Source: JACMLD01 sp039916305
GTDB taxonomy: Bacteria; Bacteroidota; Bacteroidia; Chitinophagales; Chitinophagaceae
Assembly: GCA_039916305.1 (NCBI GenBank)
Contig: JBDSLR010000028.1
Coordinates: 37,031 to 101,030, forward strand
Direction: 5' to 3'
DNA length: 64,000 nucleotides
The position numbers were made by a program, and so were the translations under genes. Positions within the stretch are counted from its first letter, which is position 1. Every line of letters starts with the position of its first letter. Shown here in pieces: positions 44,556 to 52,718 of the stretch. The notes under the pieces are model-generated. The model searched no databases. It was not told the origin of the DNA and saw nothing but the letters and a program-made list of their open reading frames with translations.

Positions 44556-45668
44556 TTAAATTTCGAAGAGGAACTGGTCATGGATATAATCCACCACATT
44601 TACAAGGCTACTGCTTTGTTCAAAGATTTTCAATTGGCGATCTGCGCCGGTTCCATTCTCCAGCATGGAAGGAACCAGGTTTATAACATGACGGCTGCCC
44701 AACGGATCCACCACATCATCAATAAATTCAAGCAGTTCATAAATAAGTACCCTGGTATTCACTTCTTCTTCTTTGCCAAAATCTATCAGGTGGCCATCAA
44801 TGCCGTAGCGGCCAGCCCGCCATTTGTTTTCATTGATCAATGCACGCTGGTACATCATGTAGTTCATATTCTTTGAACGCAGCTGGTATAGTTTTGCACA
44901 GATGCCCTGGAACAGCGCGGCAATGATAATGGTTTCCTTTACCGTCATCGGCACATCGCAAATACGGAACTCTACCGTATTGAAGAAAGGATGTACCCGC
45001 AGATCCCACCAGATTTTTTTTGCATTATCAATACAATTTGTTTTGATAAGCAGGTTGACATACCGGTCGTACGCTTCAATGCTTTCAAAGTAATCGGGTA
45101 TACCGGTACGTGGAAATTTATCAAAGACCTTGGTGCGGTAGGACTTGTACCCGGTTTTTCTGCCTTCCCAGAAAGGGGAGTTGGTACTAAGCGCATAGAT
45201 ATGTGGTAGAAAATACCGGGCAGAATTGGCAATATGCATGGCCAGGTCCCGGTTTTCCATACCAACGTGCACGTGCAGCCCAAAAATTAAATTGCTGCGG
45301 GCAGCTTCCTGTAATTCATTTACTATTTCGTTATAGCGCACATGGTCAGTAATCAGCTGGCTCTCCCAGTGACTGAACGGATGGGTGCCTGAAGCGCCAA
45401 CCCATAAGCCCAGTGATTCGGCAATGCCGGAAATGGTTTTCCGGAGAAAACTTACATCCTTATAAGCTTCGTCTATATCCTGGCAAATATCAGTGCCTAC
45501 TTCCACCACCGCCTGGTGCATTTCTGCTTTCACTTTGTCTTTGATCATTTTCTGACCTTCGTGCACTATTTTCTGCTCATGGCTTTTTAGTTCCTTTGTA
45601 GCCGGATCTATAACCATGTACTCCTCTTCTATGCCCAGTGTAAAATGCTTGTAGCTGATATTTGCCAT
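44556..45668 (-). CDS. YbdK-type carboxylate-amine ligase (GCS2 family)
   Basis: The 370-residue protein belongs to the glutamate-cysteine ligase 2 family (COG2170): LGIEEEYMVID at 11-21, HVHVGM at 132-137, and EFRICDVPMT later. The family joins an amino acid carboxylate to an amine, as in gamma-glutamyl bonds. Some members lack clear biosynthetic roles. It follows an ATP-grasp gene by 75 bp on the minus strand. The ATG at 45668 is used, because 17 upstream residues have no family match. Confidence 0.9.
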   Translation of the reverse strand: MANISYKHFTLGIEEEYMVIDPATKELKSHEQKIVHEGQKMIKDKVKAEMHQAVVEVGTDICQDIDEAYKDVSFLRKTISGIAESLGLWVGASGTHPFSHWESQLITDHVRYNEIVNELQEAARSNLIFGLHVHVGMENRDLAMHIANSARYFLPHIYALSTNSPFWEGRKTGYKSYRTKVFDKFPRTGIPDYFESIEAYDRYVNLLIKTNCIDNAKKIWWDLRVHPFFNTVEFRICDVPMTVKETIIIAALFQGICAKLYQLRSKNMNYMMYQRALINENKWRAGRYGIDGHLIDFGKEEEVNTRVLIYELLEFIDDVVDPLGSRHVINLVPSMLENGTGADRQLKIFEQSSSLVNVVDYIHDQFLFEI

Positions 45669-45743
45669 CTTGGTTCTTAGTTTTAGTTCAGCGCCCGCTT
45701 GATCAGCAAGCATTCGCAAGTTTCACCACACCCGAATGAACAC

Positions 45744-46697
45744 TCAAAATAGCTGCTGCTTTGCACTGCCGCGTTTAATATATTCTCCCCAGGTAAGGTT
45801 GTCTGCCCCTTCCTGCTGGGCCAGTGCTTTTTCAATAGCAAAATTGGCAGCCGTTTCCACTACCCAGTTAAAATTATCCTGGCCCACGCTGTTGATATCT
45901 GCATCCGGTGCGGGATTGCAAAAATCAATAGCATAGGGTACGCCATCGCGCAGCGCCAGTTCTACTGTATTAAAATCGTACCCCAGGTAATGATTGATGC
46001 GCAATACAATTTCTTCCATCAACTGCAATCTTTCCGGGCTGGGCGTAAAATTGGCAACATAGCGCAGGTGGTGTGGGTTGCGGGGCTCATAAGGCATAAT
46101 ACGTACATACTTGCCGCCAATACAATAGCAGCGGTAGTATTCATCAAAAACAATTTCCTCCTGCAGCAGCATTACCAGCTGGCCCGTTTCACTGTGCTTC
46201 TGAAAAAAATCTTCTTTATCAGTTAATTTATAAACGTGCTTCCAGCCACCGCCGGCAAATGGTTTCATATAAGCAGGGAACCCGATGTAATCAAAAATAT
46301 GCTGCCAGTCGAGTGGATACGCCAGGTTAGAAAAAGAATTATCAGACGTATCATCCGGGTGATCTTTGGAGGGGAGGATAACAGTTTTTGGCACGGGCAC
46401 ATTTATTTTAGTGGCCAGGCAATTGTTAAAGAACTTTTCATCTGCGCTCCACCAGAAAGGATTATTGATAACGGCTGTACCGGTAAGCGCAGCATTTTTA
46501 AGGTAGGCACGGTAGAAAGGAATATCCTGGCTGATGCGATCAATGATAACGGCATATTCAGTGGCCTCACCCTGCATTACCTTATCTATCCGAACGGCTT
46601 CTGCTGTTATACCCTGTACATTTTTACTGTTTACCCTGTCAATGAATGCGGTGGGAAAGCTCCGTTCCTGTCCGAACAATATGCCAATTTTTTTCAT
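45744..46697 (-). CDS. ATP-grasp ligase (second locus)
   Basis: The 317-residue protein has ATP-grasp features: FPAYMKPFAGGGWKHV with Lys145 and the Gly-rich loop (147-151), LQEEIVFDEYYRC as the next strand, and IDFCNPAPDAD as the metal-binding Asp/Asn end. It forms a two-gene unit with the GCS2 ligase downstream, with one promoter in front. The substrate is not known. The second ATP-grasp at 33538 shares the fold, not obvious sequence. Confidence 0.82.
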   Translation of the reverse strand: MKKIGILFGQERSFPTAFIDRVNSKNVQGITAEAVRIDKVMQGEATEYAVIIDRISQDIPFYRAYLKNAALTGTAVINNPFWWSADEKFFNNCLATKINVPVPKTVILPSKDHPDDTSDNSFSNLAYPLDWQHIFDYIGFPAYMKPFAGGGWKHVYKLTDKEDFFQKHSETGQLVMLLQEEIVFDEYYRCYCIGGKYVRIMPYEPRNPHHLRYVANFTPSPERLQLMEEIVLRINHYLGYDFNTVELALRDGVPYAIDFCNPAPDADINSVGQDNFNWVVETAANFAIEKALAQQEGADNLTWGEYIKRGSAKQQLF

Positions 46698-46801
46698 AAT
46701 AATTTTTTTTAAAATATATATGATAGTTGCTCACACCAAATAGTTATCGTTATTGACATTGTTGCTAAAAAGGCGTGCCGCGGTTGCTGTTTCTGCTTAA
46801 C

Positions 46802-46833
46802 CAAATATATTTTTATCAAATCATAAAAACAAA
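46802..46833 (-). promoter_or_regulatory. Promoter of the ATP-grasp/GCS2 unit
   Basis: Read on the minus strand, TTTG (46833-46830) and TATATTTG (46809-46802) are 20 bp apart and match both consensus elements, about 105 bp before the start codon. Confidence 0.55.
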
Positions 46834-46954
46834 AGAATATTTTGTAGCAATACTACTATGCCGGGATACTAAGTGCATGAACTGCTGCCGTAGGCGTGCT
46901 GGCAATACGCGCATGGTATGACTAATAAGCTGTATGAAATCTGAATGATTTACT

Positions 46955-46962
46955 TATTTTTG
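46955..46962 (+). promoter_or_regulatory. -7 element of the divergent esterase
   Basis: TATTTTTG fits the consensus and lies 6 bp before the ATG at 46969, so the message would be leaderless from that ATG. This rules out the upstream ATG at 46945 as the start. Confidence 0.5.
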
Positions 46963-46968
46963 ACCCGT

Positions 46969-47781
46969 ATGCATGAAGACAAGACCACTGCTGTATTTAC
47001 TGAAGATCTTACCATTGAATCTGCCTGCCTTGCACGCGCGGTAACCATTACCTGTTTTTTACCAAAGGATATCTGTCACCCGGAGCAAATAGGTTTGTTG
47101 CTCATTAACGATGGGCAGAACATGGAAGAACTTGGACTGGCCGGCATGCTTGACAACCTGCTGACTGCAGGGCAAATATTACCGCTTGTATGTGTTGCTA
47201 TCCATACGGGTAAAGACCGCAAGGCAGAATATGGTACAGAAAAACGTGCTGACTATATGGGCCGCGGCGCAAAAGCAGCTGCGTATACCCGTTTTGTTTT
47301 TGATGAGCTACTTCCGTTTATACATACAACTTATGCCATTGAATCTTTCCAGGAAAAATCTTTTGCGGGATTTTCTTTGGGCGGATTGAGTGCACTTGAT
47401 ATTGTTTGGAACCATCCGCAGGAATTTTTAAGGGCCGGCGTGTTCTCAGGATCATTGTGGTGGCGCCTGAAAGGTCTGGAAGATGGTTACAATGAAGAAA
47501 CCGACCGTATCATGCACATGCAGGTAAAAGAAGGCGGGTTTTACCCCTGGCTGAAATTCTTTTTTGAAACCGGAACCCAGGATGAAACGATGGACAGGAA
47601 CCACAATGGTATTATTGATTCTATAGATGACACCCTTGGCCTGATTGATGACCTGGTAGCCAAAGGATATGACCGGAAAAGCGATATCCATTACCTGGAG
47701 CTGGCAGATGGTAAACATGATATTGCCACATGGGCACGGGCCATGCCAGATTTTTTACGCTGGGGATGGGGCCGTAAATAA
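46969..47781 (+). CDS. Enterochelin-esterase-like alpha/beta hydrolase
   Basis: The 270-residue protein has an esterase D/enterochelin-esterase fold (PF00756): LLINDGQNM near residue 44, nucleophile Ser136 in SFAGFSLGGLS, and a C-terminal His in DGKHDIATWARAM. No signal peptide is seen, so it acts in the cytoplasm. It is divergent from the ATP-grasp/GCS2 unit, 271 bp apart, and might hydrolyse a product or carrier ester of that pathway, which is inference. Start 46969 is supported by the -7 element at 46955-46962. Confidence 0.85.
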   Translation: MHEDKTTAVFTEDLTIESACLARAVTITCFLPKDICHPEQIGLLLINDGQNMEELGLAGMLDNLLTAGQILPLVCVAIHTGKDRKAEYGTEKRADYMGRGAKAAAYTRFVFDELLPFIHTTYAIESFQEKSFAGFSLGGLSALDIVWNHPQEFLRAGVFSGSLWWRLKGLEDGYNEETDRIMHMQVKEGGFYPWLKFFFETGTQDETMDRNHNGIIDSIDDTLGLIDDLVAKGYDRKSDIHYLELADGKHDIATWARAMPDFLRWGWGRK

Positions 47782-47927
47782 TGTACTTCTCCTTCATCAA
47801 TACGCCACCTGATAGTTGAGACCATCGGTATACTGTTGCTTCAGATGACATTGACAGGAGCTATCCACAAATGATCCGTTGCTGCGTTTGTTAGCTTACA
47901 TTGCTGTAATTACCAACCTCTGTTATT

Positions 47928-48668
47928 ATGGAAGAATACCAGCAACAGGTTCTTTTGGAATTGAAAGCCTGGCAATATAAAATGCTGCGCAGGCCGTCTT
48001 TCTTTAATAATCTGTCAAAAAGAATACAGGTAAAGATTAATACCTGGATACCTGAAAAAGTGCACAATGCTATTACTGCCACCATCAAACAAATGATACG
48101 CGGCGTATTGTTTGGTGCAGGGTATACTACGGCGAAGCCTTTGCTGGACCAGTCACTCGCCTCACGTGAAGCTGCAGTAAAGCAGCGTATAGAGGTGTAT
48201 AAAAATACTGCGGCGGTAGAAGGCGGTATTACTGGGGCGGGAGGATTGTTGCTTGGCCTGGCAGACTTTCCAATTTTAATTGGTTTAAAAATAAAACTGC
48301 TTTTTGACATTGCGGCCATGTACGGCTATGATGTGGATGATTACAAAGAACGTGTATACCTGCTGCATATTTTTGAACTGGCATTTTCCAGCGATCAACA
48401 CCGCAAAAATATTTACCTGGGTATGATAGACTGGGATAGCAAAAGTGCAGCGCTGCCAGAAGACATCAACCAGTTTGACTGGCGGAATTTTCAGCAGGAA
48501 TACCGCGATTACATAGATCTCGCAAAGATGGCGCAGCTGGTACCGGTCATAGGTGCACCAGTTGGCGTATGGGTAAATTACCGCCTGGTAAAAAAATTGG
48601 GTATTACTGCCATGAACGCCTACCGTATGCGGCTGGTAAATGGGTCAATGTCCCCGGCACGGCAGTAA
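47928..48668 (+). CDS. EcsC-family protein
   Basis: The 246-residue protein matches the EcsC family (PF12787), whose function is unknown despite the name from a Bacillus transporter locus. Visible family features are the Gly-rich hydrophobic segment GGITGAGGLLLGLADFPILI (100s), which likely packs at a membrane, and VPVIGAPVGVWVNYRLVKKLG near the end. It lies after the esterase on the same strand (146 bp), with no clear link. Confidence 0.82.
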   Translation: MEEYQQQVLLELKAWQYKMLRRPSFFNNLSKRIQVKINTWIPEKVHNAITATIKQMIRGVLFGAGYTTAKPLLDQSLASREAAVKQRIEVYKNTAAVEGGITGAGGLLLGLADFPILIGLKIKLLFDIAAMYGYDVDDYKERVYLLHIFELAFSSDQHRKNIYLGMIDWDSKSAALPEDINQFDWRNFQQEYRDYIDLAKMAQLVPVIGAPVGVWVNYRLVKKLGITAMNAYRMRLVNGSMSPARQ

Positions 48669-48749
48669 AGTTTATAATGCCATAATGATGTTGCAAACGG
48701 CGCTGCGTTTTCCATAAGTACTGTGACCACGTACTGAGATGTTTTAGGA

Positions 48750-49694
48750 TTAATAGCCCAGCTTCTTTTTTTCTTTTTTACTCATTTCAGCCGCAACAAT
48801 ATCTTTTGGGTGCTGTACGGTATATAATTTATTTACCTGTATTGCACTACTGTTGTTATTGTCGCCCGTATAAAAATGCAGGGGGATATAAATATAGTTA
48901 TAGGAGGAAGAAATATTTTCACCGCTTTTATAGAGGCTCAATTTTTTTTCGTCAAGATAGTAAGCAGAAAATAATACAATCAGTTTTTCACTTTCTTTAT
49001 TAAAAACAGCCAGGGGCTTTCCGGGCAGCACTTCATCTCCAGCGCTTACCAGCAACCGGATTGGCGCAAGGGCCTCATACCTGCAGATGCTGCCGTCCCT
49101 TTGCTGAACAGCTATATTGTTGCGTCCGCTTTTATAAGTCTGAGCTCCCTGCTCTCCTTCTTTTACGGCGTCACTGCACTCGTACACAGTGCCTGCACGG
49201 GCGGCGCAGATAGTATCACCCAAATGATAAATAAAACCGGCACCATAAAATTCTTCAGGTCTTTTTTGCCCAATCCAGTCTTCTATTGCATTTACTTTTG
49301 AAATGAGTAGCTGTTTGCCCGCAGCTGCCGGCAACAGGTAAAGGAAGGCACTGTCGGGAGATTTTCTCAAAGCCCTGCCTGGAAAATACTGGTAAGTATA
49401 TTGATAAGAAAAAGAGCTGGCTTGTTTATCAGGCGTTAATTTCAACAACTCTTTCTGACCCCGCATAACTGTTGCCAGCGTATAGTTTGATATCATCAAA
49501 GAAGAACTGCGGTAACCGTTGAAGGAAGAAAAAACCAGCTTCATGGTATATTCTCCATAGGCCTGGCTGTCTGAAAAGATGCTAATGGAATTATCGGCAT
49601 TGCGTTCGCTCCTGCAGGTAATCAATCTTTCCTGGGCAGCAGCCGGTAAAATATAAATACACAGTAAGGCTGGGAGGAAGATGCAGGATCTCAT
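48750..49694 (-). CDS. Secreted protein with a degenerate M23-like fold
   Basis: The 314-residue product has a signal peptide (1-20, ending AAAQE). The segment from GDTICAARAGTVYEC to AGDEVLPGKPLAVF follows the order of the M23 peptidase/biotin-lipoyl-like barrel (GtpVyA...aGtV...GdxVxxGq). The zinc ligands expected in HxxD and HxH are missing (YEALA stands for YxHL). It is thus probably a non-catalytic relative, or chance. The start at 49694 gives a clean signal peptide. Confidence 0.55.
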   Translation of the reverse strand: MRSCIFLPALLCIYILPAAAQERLITCRSERNADNSISIFSDSQAYGEYTMKLVFSSFNGYRSSSLMISNYTLATVMRGQKELLKLTPDKQASSFSYQYTYQYFPGRALRKSPDSAFLYLLPAAAGKQLLISKVNAIEDWIGQKRPEEFYGAGFIYHLGDTICAARAGTVYECSDAVKEGEQGAQTYKSGRNNIAVQQRDGSICRYEALAPIRLLVSAGDEVLPGKPLAVFNKESEKLIVLFSAYYLDEKKLSLYKSGENISSSYNYIYIPLHFYTGDNNNSSAIQVNKLYTVQHPKDIVAAEMSKKEKKKLGY

Positions 49695-49913
49695 GCTTGA
49701 TGAATTTGAAGTGTGCGGCAGTTGTATTTTCAAGGGCGGGGAAATATGCTGACATAGTATAAAATACATGCTGGCTGAAACAGCTAACACAAGGTAATAA
49801 GAAAAAATGAATAAAGCCGGCCCGTATAAATTAGTGCGAAGATAGGCAGGTGTTATAGTTCTTTCAATAGCAGAAATCCGGGAAATGCAAACCAGGCATT
49901 AATGACCTATTCA

Positions 49914-50579
49914 TCAGGTATCACTGTTTTTAATTTCACTGCGGTATTCCCTTACCTGGTCAAGCAGTTCCATTGACTTCATTACAGGCGTCCACTCATT
50001 GCCATTAAAAATTAAACGAAACCATTTTCTATCCTTGTTCTCAAAGCGGATATTAAAAAACAGCCAGAATGCCGCCAGTGTGAACAACAGCGTTACGCTT
50101 ATCTGCACAATGTAAAAGACATTATTTCCATTTGTAAACATGCTGGTTGTAAGGTAAAAAGTTGTCCATAATGGAAGCTGTAAAAATAGGATGCGGGCAA
50201 TCCACAGTGTGCTTGATTTTAACCGGGCCAGTTTATCCTGCGTGGCCAGTACAGGCTGGTTAATGTCTGCCTGGTAAATCAATATCAGCTGGTACAGGTA
50301 GATGCCGATGGCCAGTTTGTTCAGCAGGGATAAGATGGTTGCTGAGACCAGGAAGAATGAAGTGGCCGTATTGAATAAATGTATAATCAGCACATCCAGA
50401 AAACCCACCCAGAAAAAGCCAAGCAATACAGTAAAGATTTTCAGCGGTTTCATTCCGTTTAAAAAAGACTGTACTTTCATTTTAGTAATATCAGCAGCAT
50501 GCTGTGTATTGAGCACCAGGCTTTCATCCAGTTTTTTGCTGTACTGTTTCCAGAGATTTACTATTTCTATGTCTTCCAT
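49914..50579 (-). CDS. Membrane protein next to an ECF sigma factor
   Basis: The 221-residue protein has four transmembrane helices (about 46-66, 72-95, 124-145, 155-175), a soluble N-terminal region (1-45) and a cytoplasmic C-terminal tail. It starts 4 bp after the sigma factor gene and is probably cotranscribed. Its place and topology fit an anti-sigma factor, but no known anti-sigma domain is visible, so the role is inference. Confidence 0.68.
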   Translation of the reverse strand: MEDIEIVNLWKQYSKKLDESLVLNTQHAADITKMKVQSFLNGMKPLKIFTVLLGFFWVGFLDVLIIHLFNTATSFFLVSATILSLLNKLAIGIYLYQLILIYQADINQPVLATQDKLARLKSSTLWIARILFLQLPLWTTFYLTTSMFTNGNNVFYIVQISVTLLFTLAAFWLFFNIRFENKDRKWFRLIFNGNEWTPVMKSMELLDQVREYRSEIKNSDT

Positions 50580-50583
50580 GTTG

Positions 50584-51093
50584 TCAATTTTTTATATTGT
50601 CAAATTTTTGTTTTAAGATTTTTTTGATCCGTGCAATTTTGGTGGCTGTATTGGTTGCTGAGATACCGGTAATGGCAGCTATTTCTTTTAGGCTTTTTTC
50701 CTCCATATACAGCAGCATGACTGCTTTATCCAGCTCTTTCAGTTCACCTATAAATTGCTGTAGAAATTTAATGTTTTGTGTTGTTTCATCTATACCACTG
50801 GTATCTTCCAGGTGTAGTATTTCAGCGTGCAACGGGTTCGAAACATGTTGCCGGCGGCTTTCCTTTCGGTAAAATGAAATAGCCGTATTCAGTGCAATGC
50901 GATACATCCAGGTAGAATATTTATAAGCATCTGTATAGTTGTGAAATGATTTCCATAATTGAATAATAATTTCCTGCACCAGGTCTTTTCTATCTTCCGC
51001 GTGGAAACAGTAGGCATTTGCCACCTTATAGATAATACCTTTATTTGCCTGTATTACATCAAGAAACAGATCCGGCTGACCGCTTGTGTTCAT
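50584..51093 (-). CDS. ECF-type sigma-70 factor
   Basis: The 169-residue protein has region 2 (DRKDLVQEIIIQLWKSFH and YSTWMYRIALNTAI) and region 4 (LDKAVMLLYMEEKSLKEIAAI... with the helix-turn-helix around GISATNTATKIARIKK). It directs RNA polymerase to a regulon that likely includes itself. The membrane protein downstream could be its partner. It lies between that gene and the cyclase gene. Confidence 0.92.
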   Translation of the reverse strand: MNTSGQPDLFLDVIQANKGIIYKVANAYCFHAEDRKDLVQEIIIQLWKSFHNYTDAYKYSTWMYRIALNTAISFYRKESRRQHVSNPLHAEILHLEDTSGIDETTQNIKFLQQFIGELKELDKAVMLLYMEEKSLKEIAAITGISATNTATKIARIKKILKQKFDNIKN

Positions 51094-51306
51094 GCTTTTT
51101 GTTTATCAGTGTGCCGTATTGCAGGTGGAAAGTGCAGTCCGGCTGATATCTTATCTTTATATGCTTTATTATTCGCGCAAGGGTGTAAAATATCACAGTT
51201 TCCCGGGGATATATTTTTCAAGCAGCGTTTCTGCATGGGTTTCTATAGCATAAACAGCCCTTGACACACTGCTTGTCGTTAGCATGTGAGGTAGCAGAGG
51301 GGTATT

Positions 51307-52401
51307 TCAGGCGGGAAGAATGGTGAACAAGGCTATTTTTTCATCCCGTCCGCGTAATTCATTTTCCCCCAATCCCTGTATTTTAAATGAAGCAGGCAGG
51401 CTGAGTTTTTCCATAAGCTGTCCTGATATAAGCAGGTCAACCTGGTAAGTGTTGCAAAGGCCCTGTATCCGGGCGGTTGTGTTAAGTACATCGCCGGTGA
51501 AGATGATTTCTTTTTTAATAACGCCAATTTCGCCCGTTGTTACTTTCCCCAGGTGGAAACTAGCTTTAAAGCAGGGCAGCAAGCCAAAGTTTTGCTGGTA
51601 TTTGGCCGTTTGTTTATTGAGAGCATCCTGCAAAGCAAAAAAGCAACGGATGCAATTGTTGTTTTGTAAACCGTTTGTAAGCTTCCAGGAAACCACCATC
51701 TCATCGCCAACATACTGGTAAATTTCTCCTGAGTAATCAATAATTGGGTCAGATAAATCAGCATAGTATTCCCGAAGCATTTCAAAATACCTTACATGGC
51801 CCAGGTGCTCAGCAATGGTAGTGGAGGACTTCATATCTAAAAACATATAAATTCTTTCCTCTTCTGTTGGCCGGTGGTATTTCCCGGTAAAGAAATTAGC
51901 CAGTACACCCTGCCCAAGGTTCACACTTAGTTCTGTATAAAACTGTGTTACCACAATAATAGCTGCCATATATATTATTATACTTAGAAAAGCATAGCTT
52001 GAACTGAAGGCCCTGGCATTGCGCAATACCTGGCTGTTAAAAAAACTGGCTTGCAGTTCAATGGCATTGGCTGCTATCGTAAGCAGTACCAGGAAAGATG
52101 CAATAATTAACAGGTAGACAATTGATTTATAAAGGATTTTTTTGCCAAAACTGATATGCGCAAACAGTTTACCAAAATACAGTATTTCCATTATGCCGGT
52201 GAGCAATCCGGTTAATAGTGCGGACAGTGGAGTAATAAAAATAATCCTGCTAAAATTGTATGGGTTGCCTGTAGAAGGGTAATAATTCAGATCGCCGAGC
52301 AGGCCTTTTTCGAGCAGGGTATATACAAGGCTGAAGATGAACCATATTACTCCAAAAGGAATAATCCGTAAAATATTCCGTTTCGTTTTTTGGGATAGCA
52401 T
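51307..52401 (-). CDS. Membrane adenylate/guanylate cyclase
   Basis: The 364-residue protein has four N-terminal transmembrane helices (14-31, 52-72, 93-113, 137-156) and a class III cyclase domain. Metal ligands are Asp189 in YMFLDMKSST and Asp233 in VGDEMVVSW; FHLGKVTTGEIG follows as in the class. It likely makes cAMP or cGMP in response to a membrane signal; substrate choice is not certain. It follows no operon partner and is on the same strand as the sigma gene. Confidence 0.87.
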   Translation of the reverse strand: MLSQKTKRNILRIIPFGVIWFIFSLVYTLLEKGLLGDLNYYPSTGNPYNFSRIIFITPLSALLTGLLTGIMEILYFGKLFAHISFGKKILYKSIVYLLIIASFLVLLTIAANAIELQASFFNSQVLRNARAFSSSYAFLSIIIYMAAIIVVTQFYTELSVNLGQGVLANFFTGKYHRPTEEERIYMFLDMKSSTTIAEHLGHVRYFEMLREYYADLSDPIIDYSGEIYQYVGDEMVVSWKLTNGLQNNNCIRCFFALQDALNKQTAKYQQNFGLLPCFKASFHLGKVTTGEIGVIKKEIIFTGDVLNTTARIQGLCNTYQVDLLISGQLMEKLSLPASFKIQGLGENELRGRDEKIALFTILPA

Positions 52402-52718
52402 GTTAAGTAGTGGAGTAGACAGATAATTATAAAGAAGTTACAGCGATCAGTATTCTTTGCAGTATGTATTCAAATGTAAGCCTGATTTTTTGTACAGTCA
52501 AATTCCTTGCATACCGGCATAACTTTTAATTGGTATAATCAGCATCTGTTTTATTGGGCGACTATAGATTTTTTGTCGATACAGGTATCATAAATGACAG
52601 AAAAATATAGAAGCCGGGGAAAAGCTACTTTAGGGTAGTCTGTTAAAAAAAGGCATTGTAAGATTGTGAGTGGCAGTAAAACGTTTTATGGTAATGGAGC
52701 AGGCGTAAAATCACCTGC
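52402..52718. other. Intergenic region between the cyclase and thioredoxin-like genes
   Basis: A 317-bp gap holding the cyclase promoter region and the end of the next gene. I see no further gene, repeat or hairpin of note. Confidence 0.55.

Noticed and set aside
46945..46968. Upstream ATG for the esterase
   Set aside because: The -7 promoter element at 46955-46962 lies after it, so this ATG would not be in the transcript.
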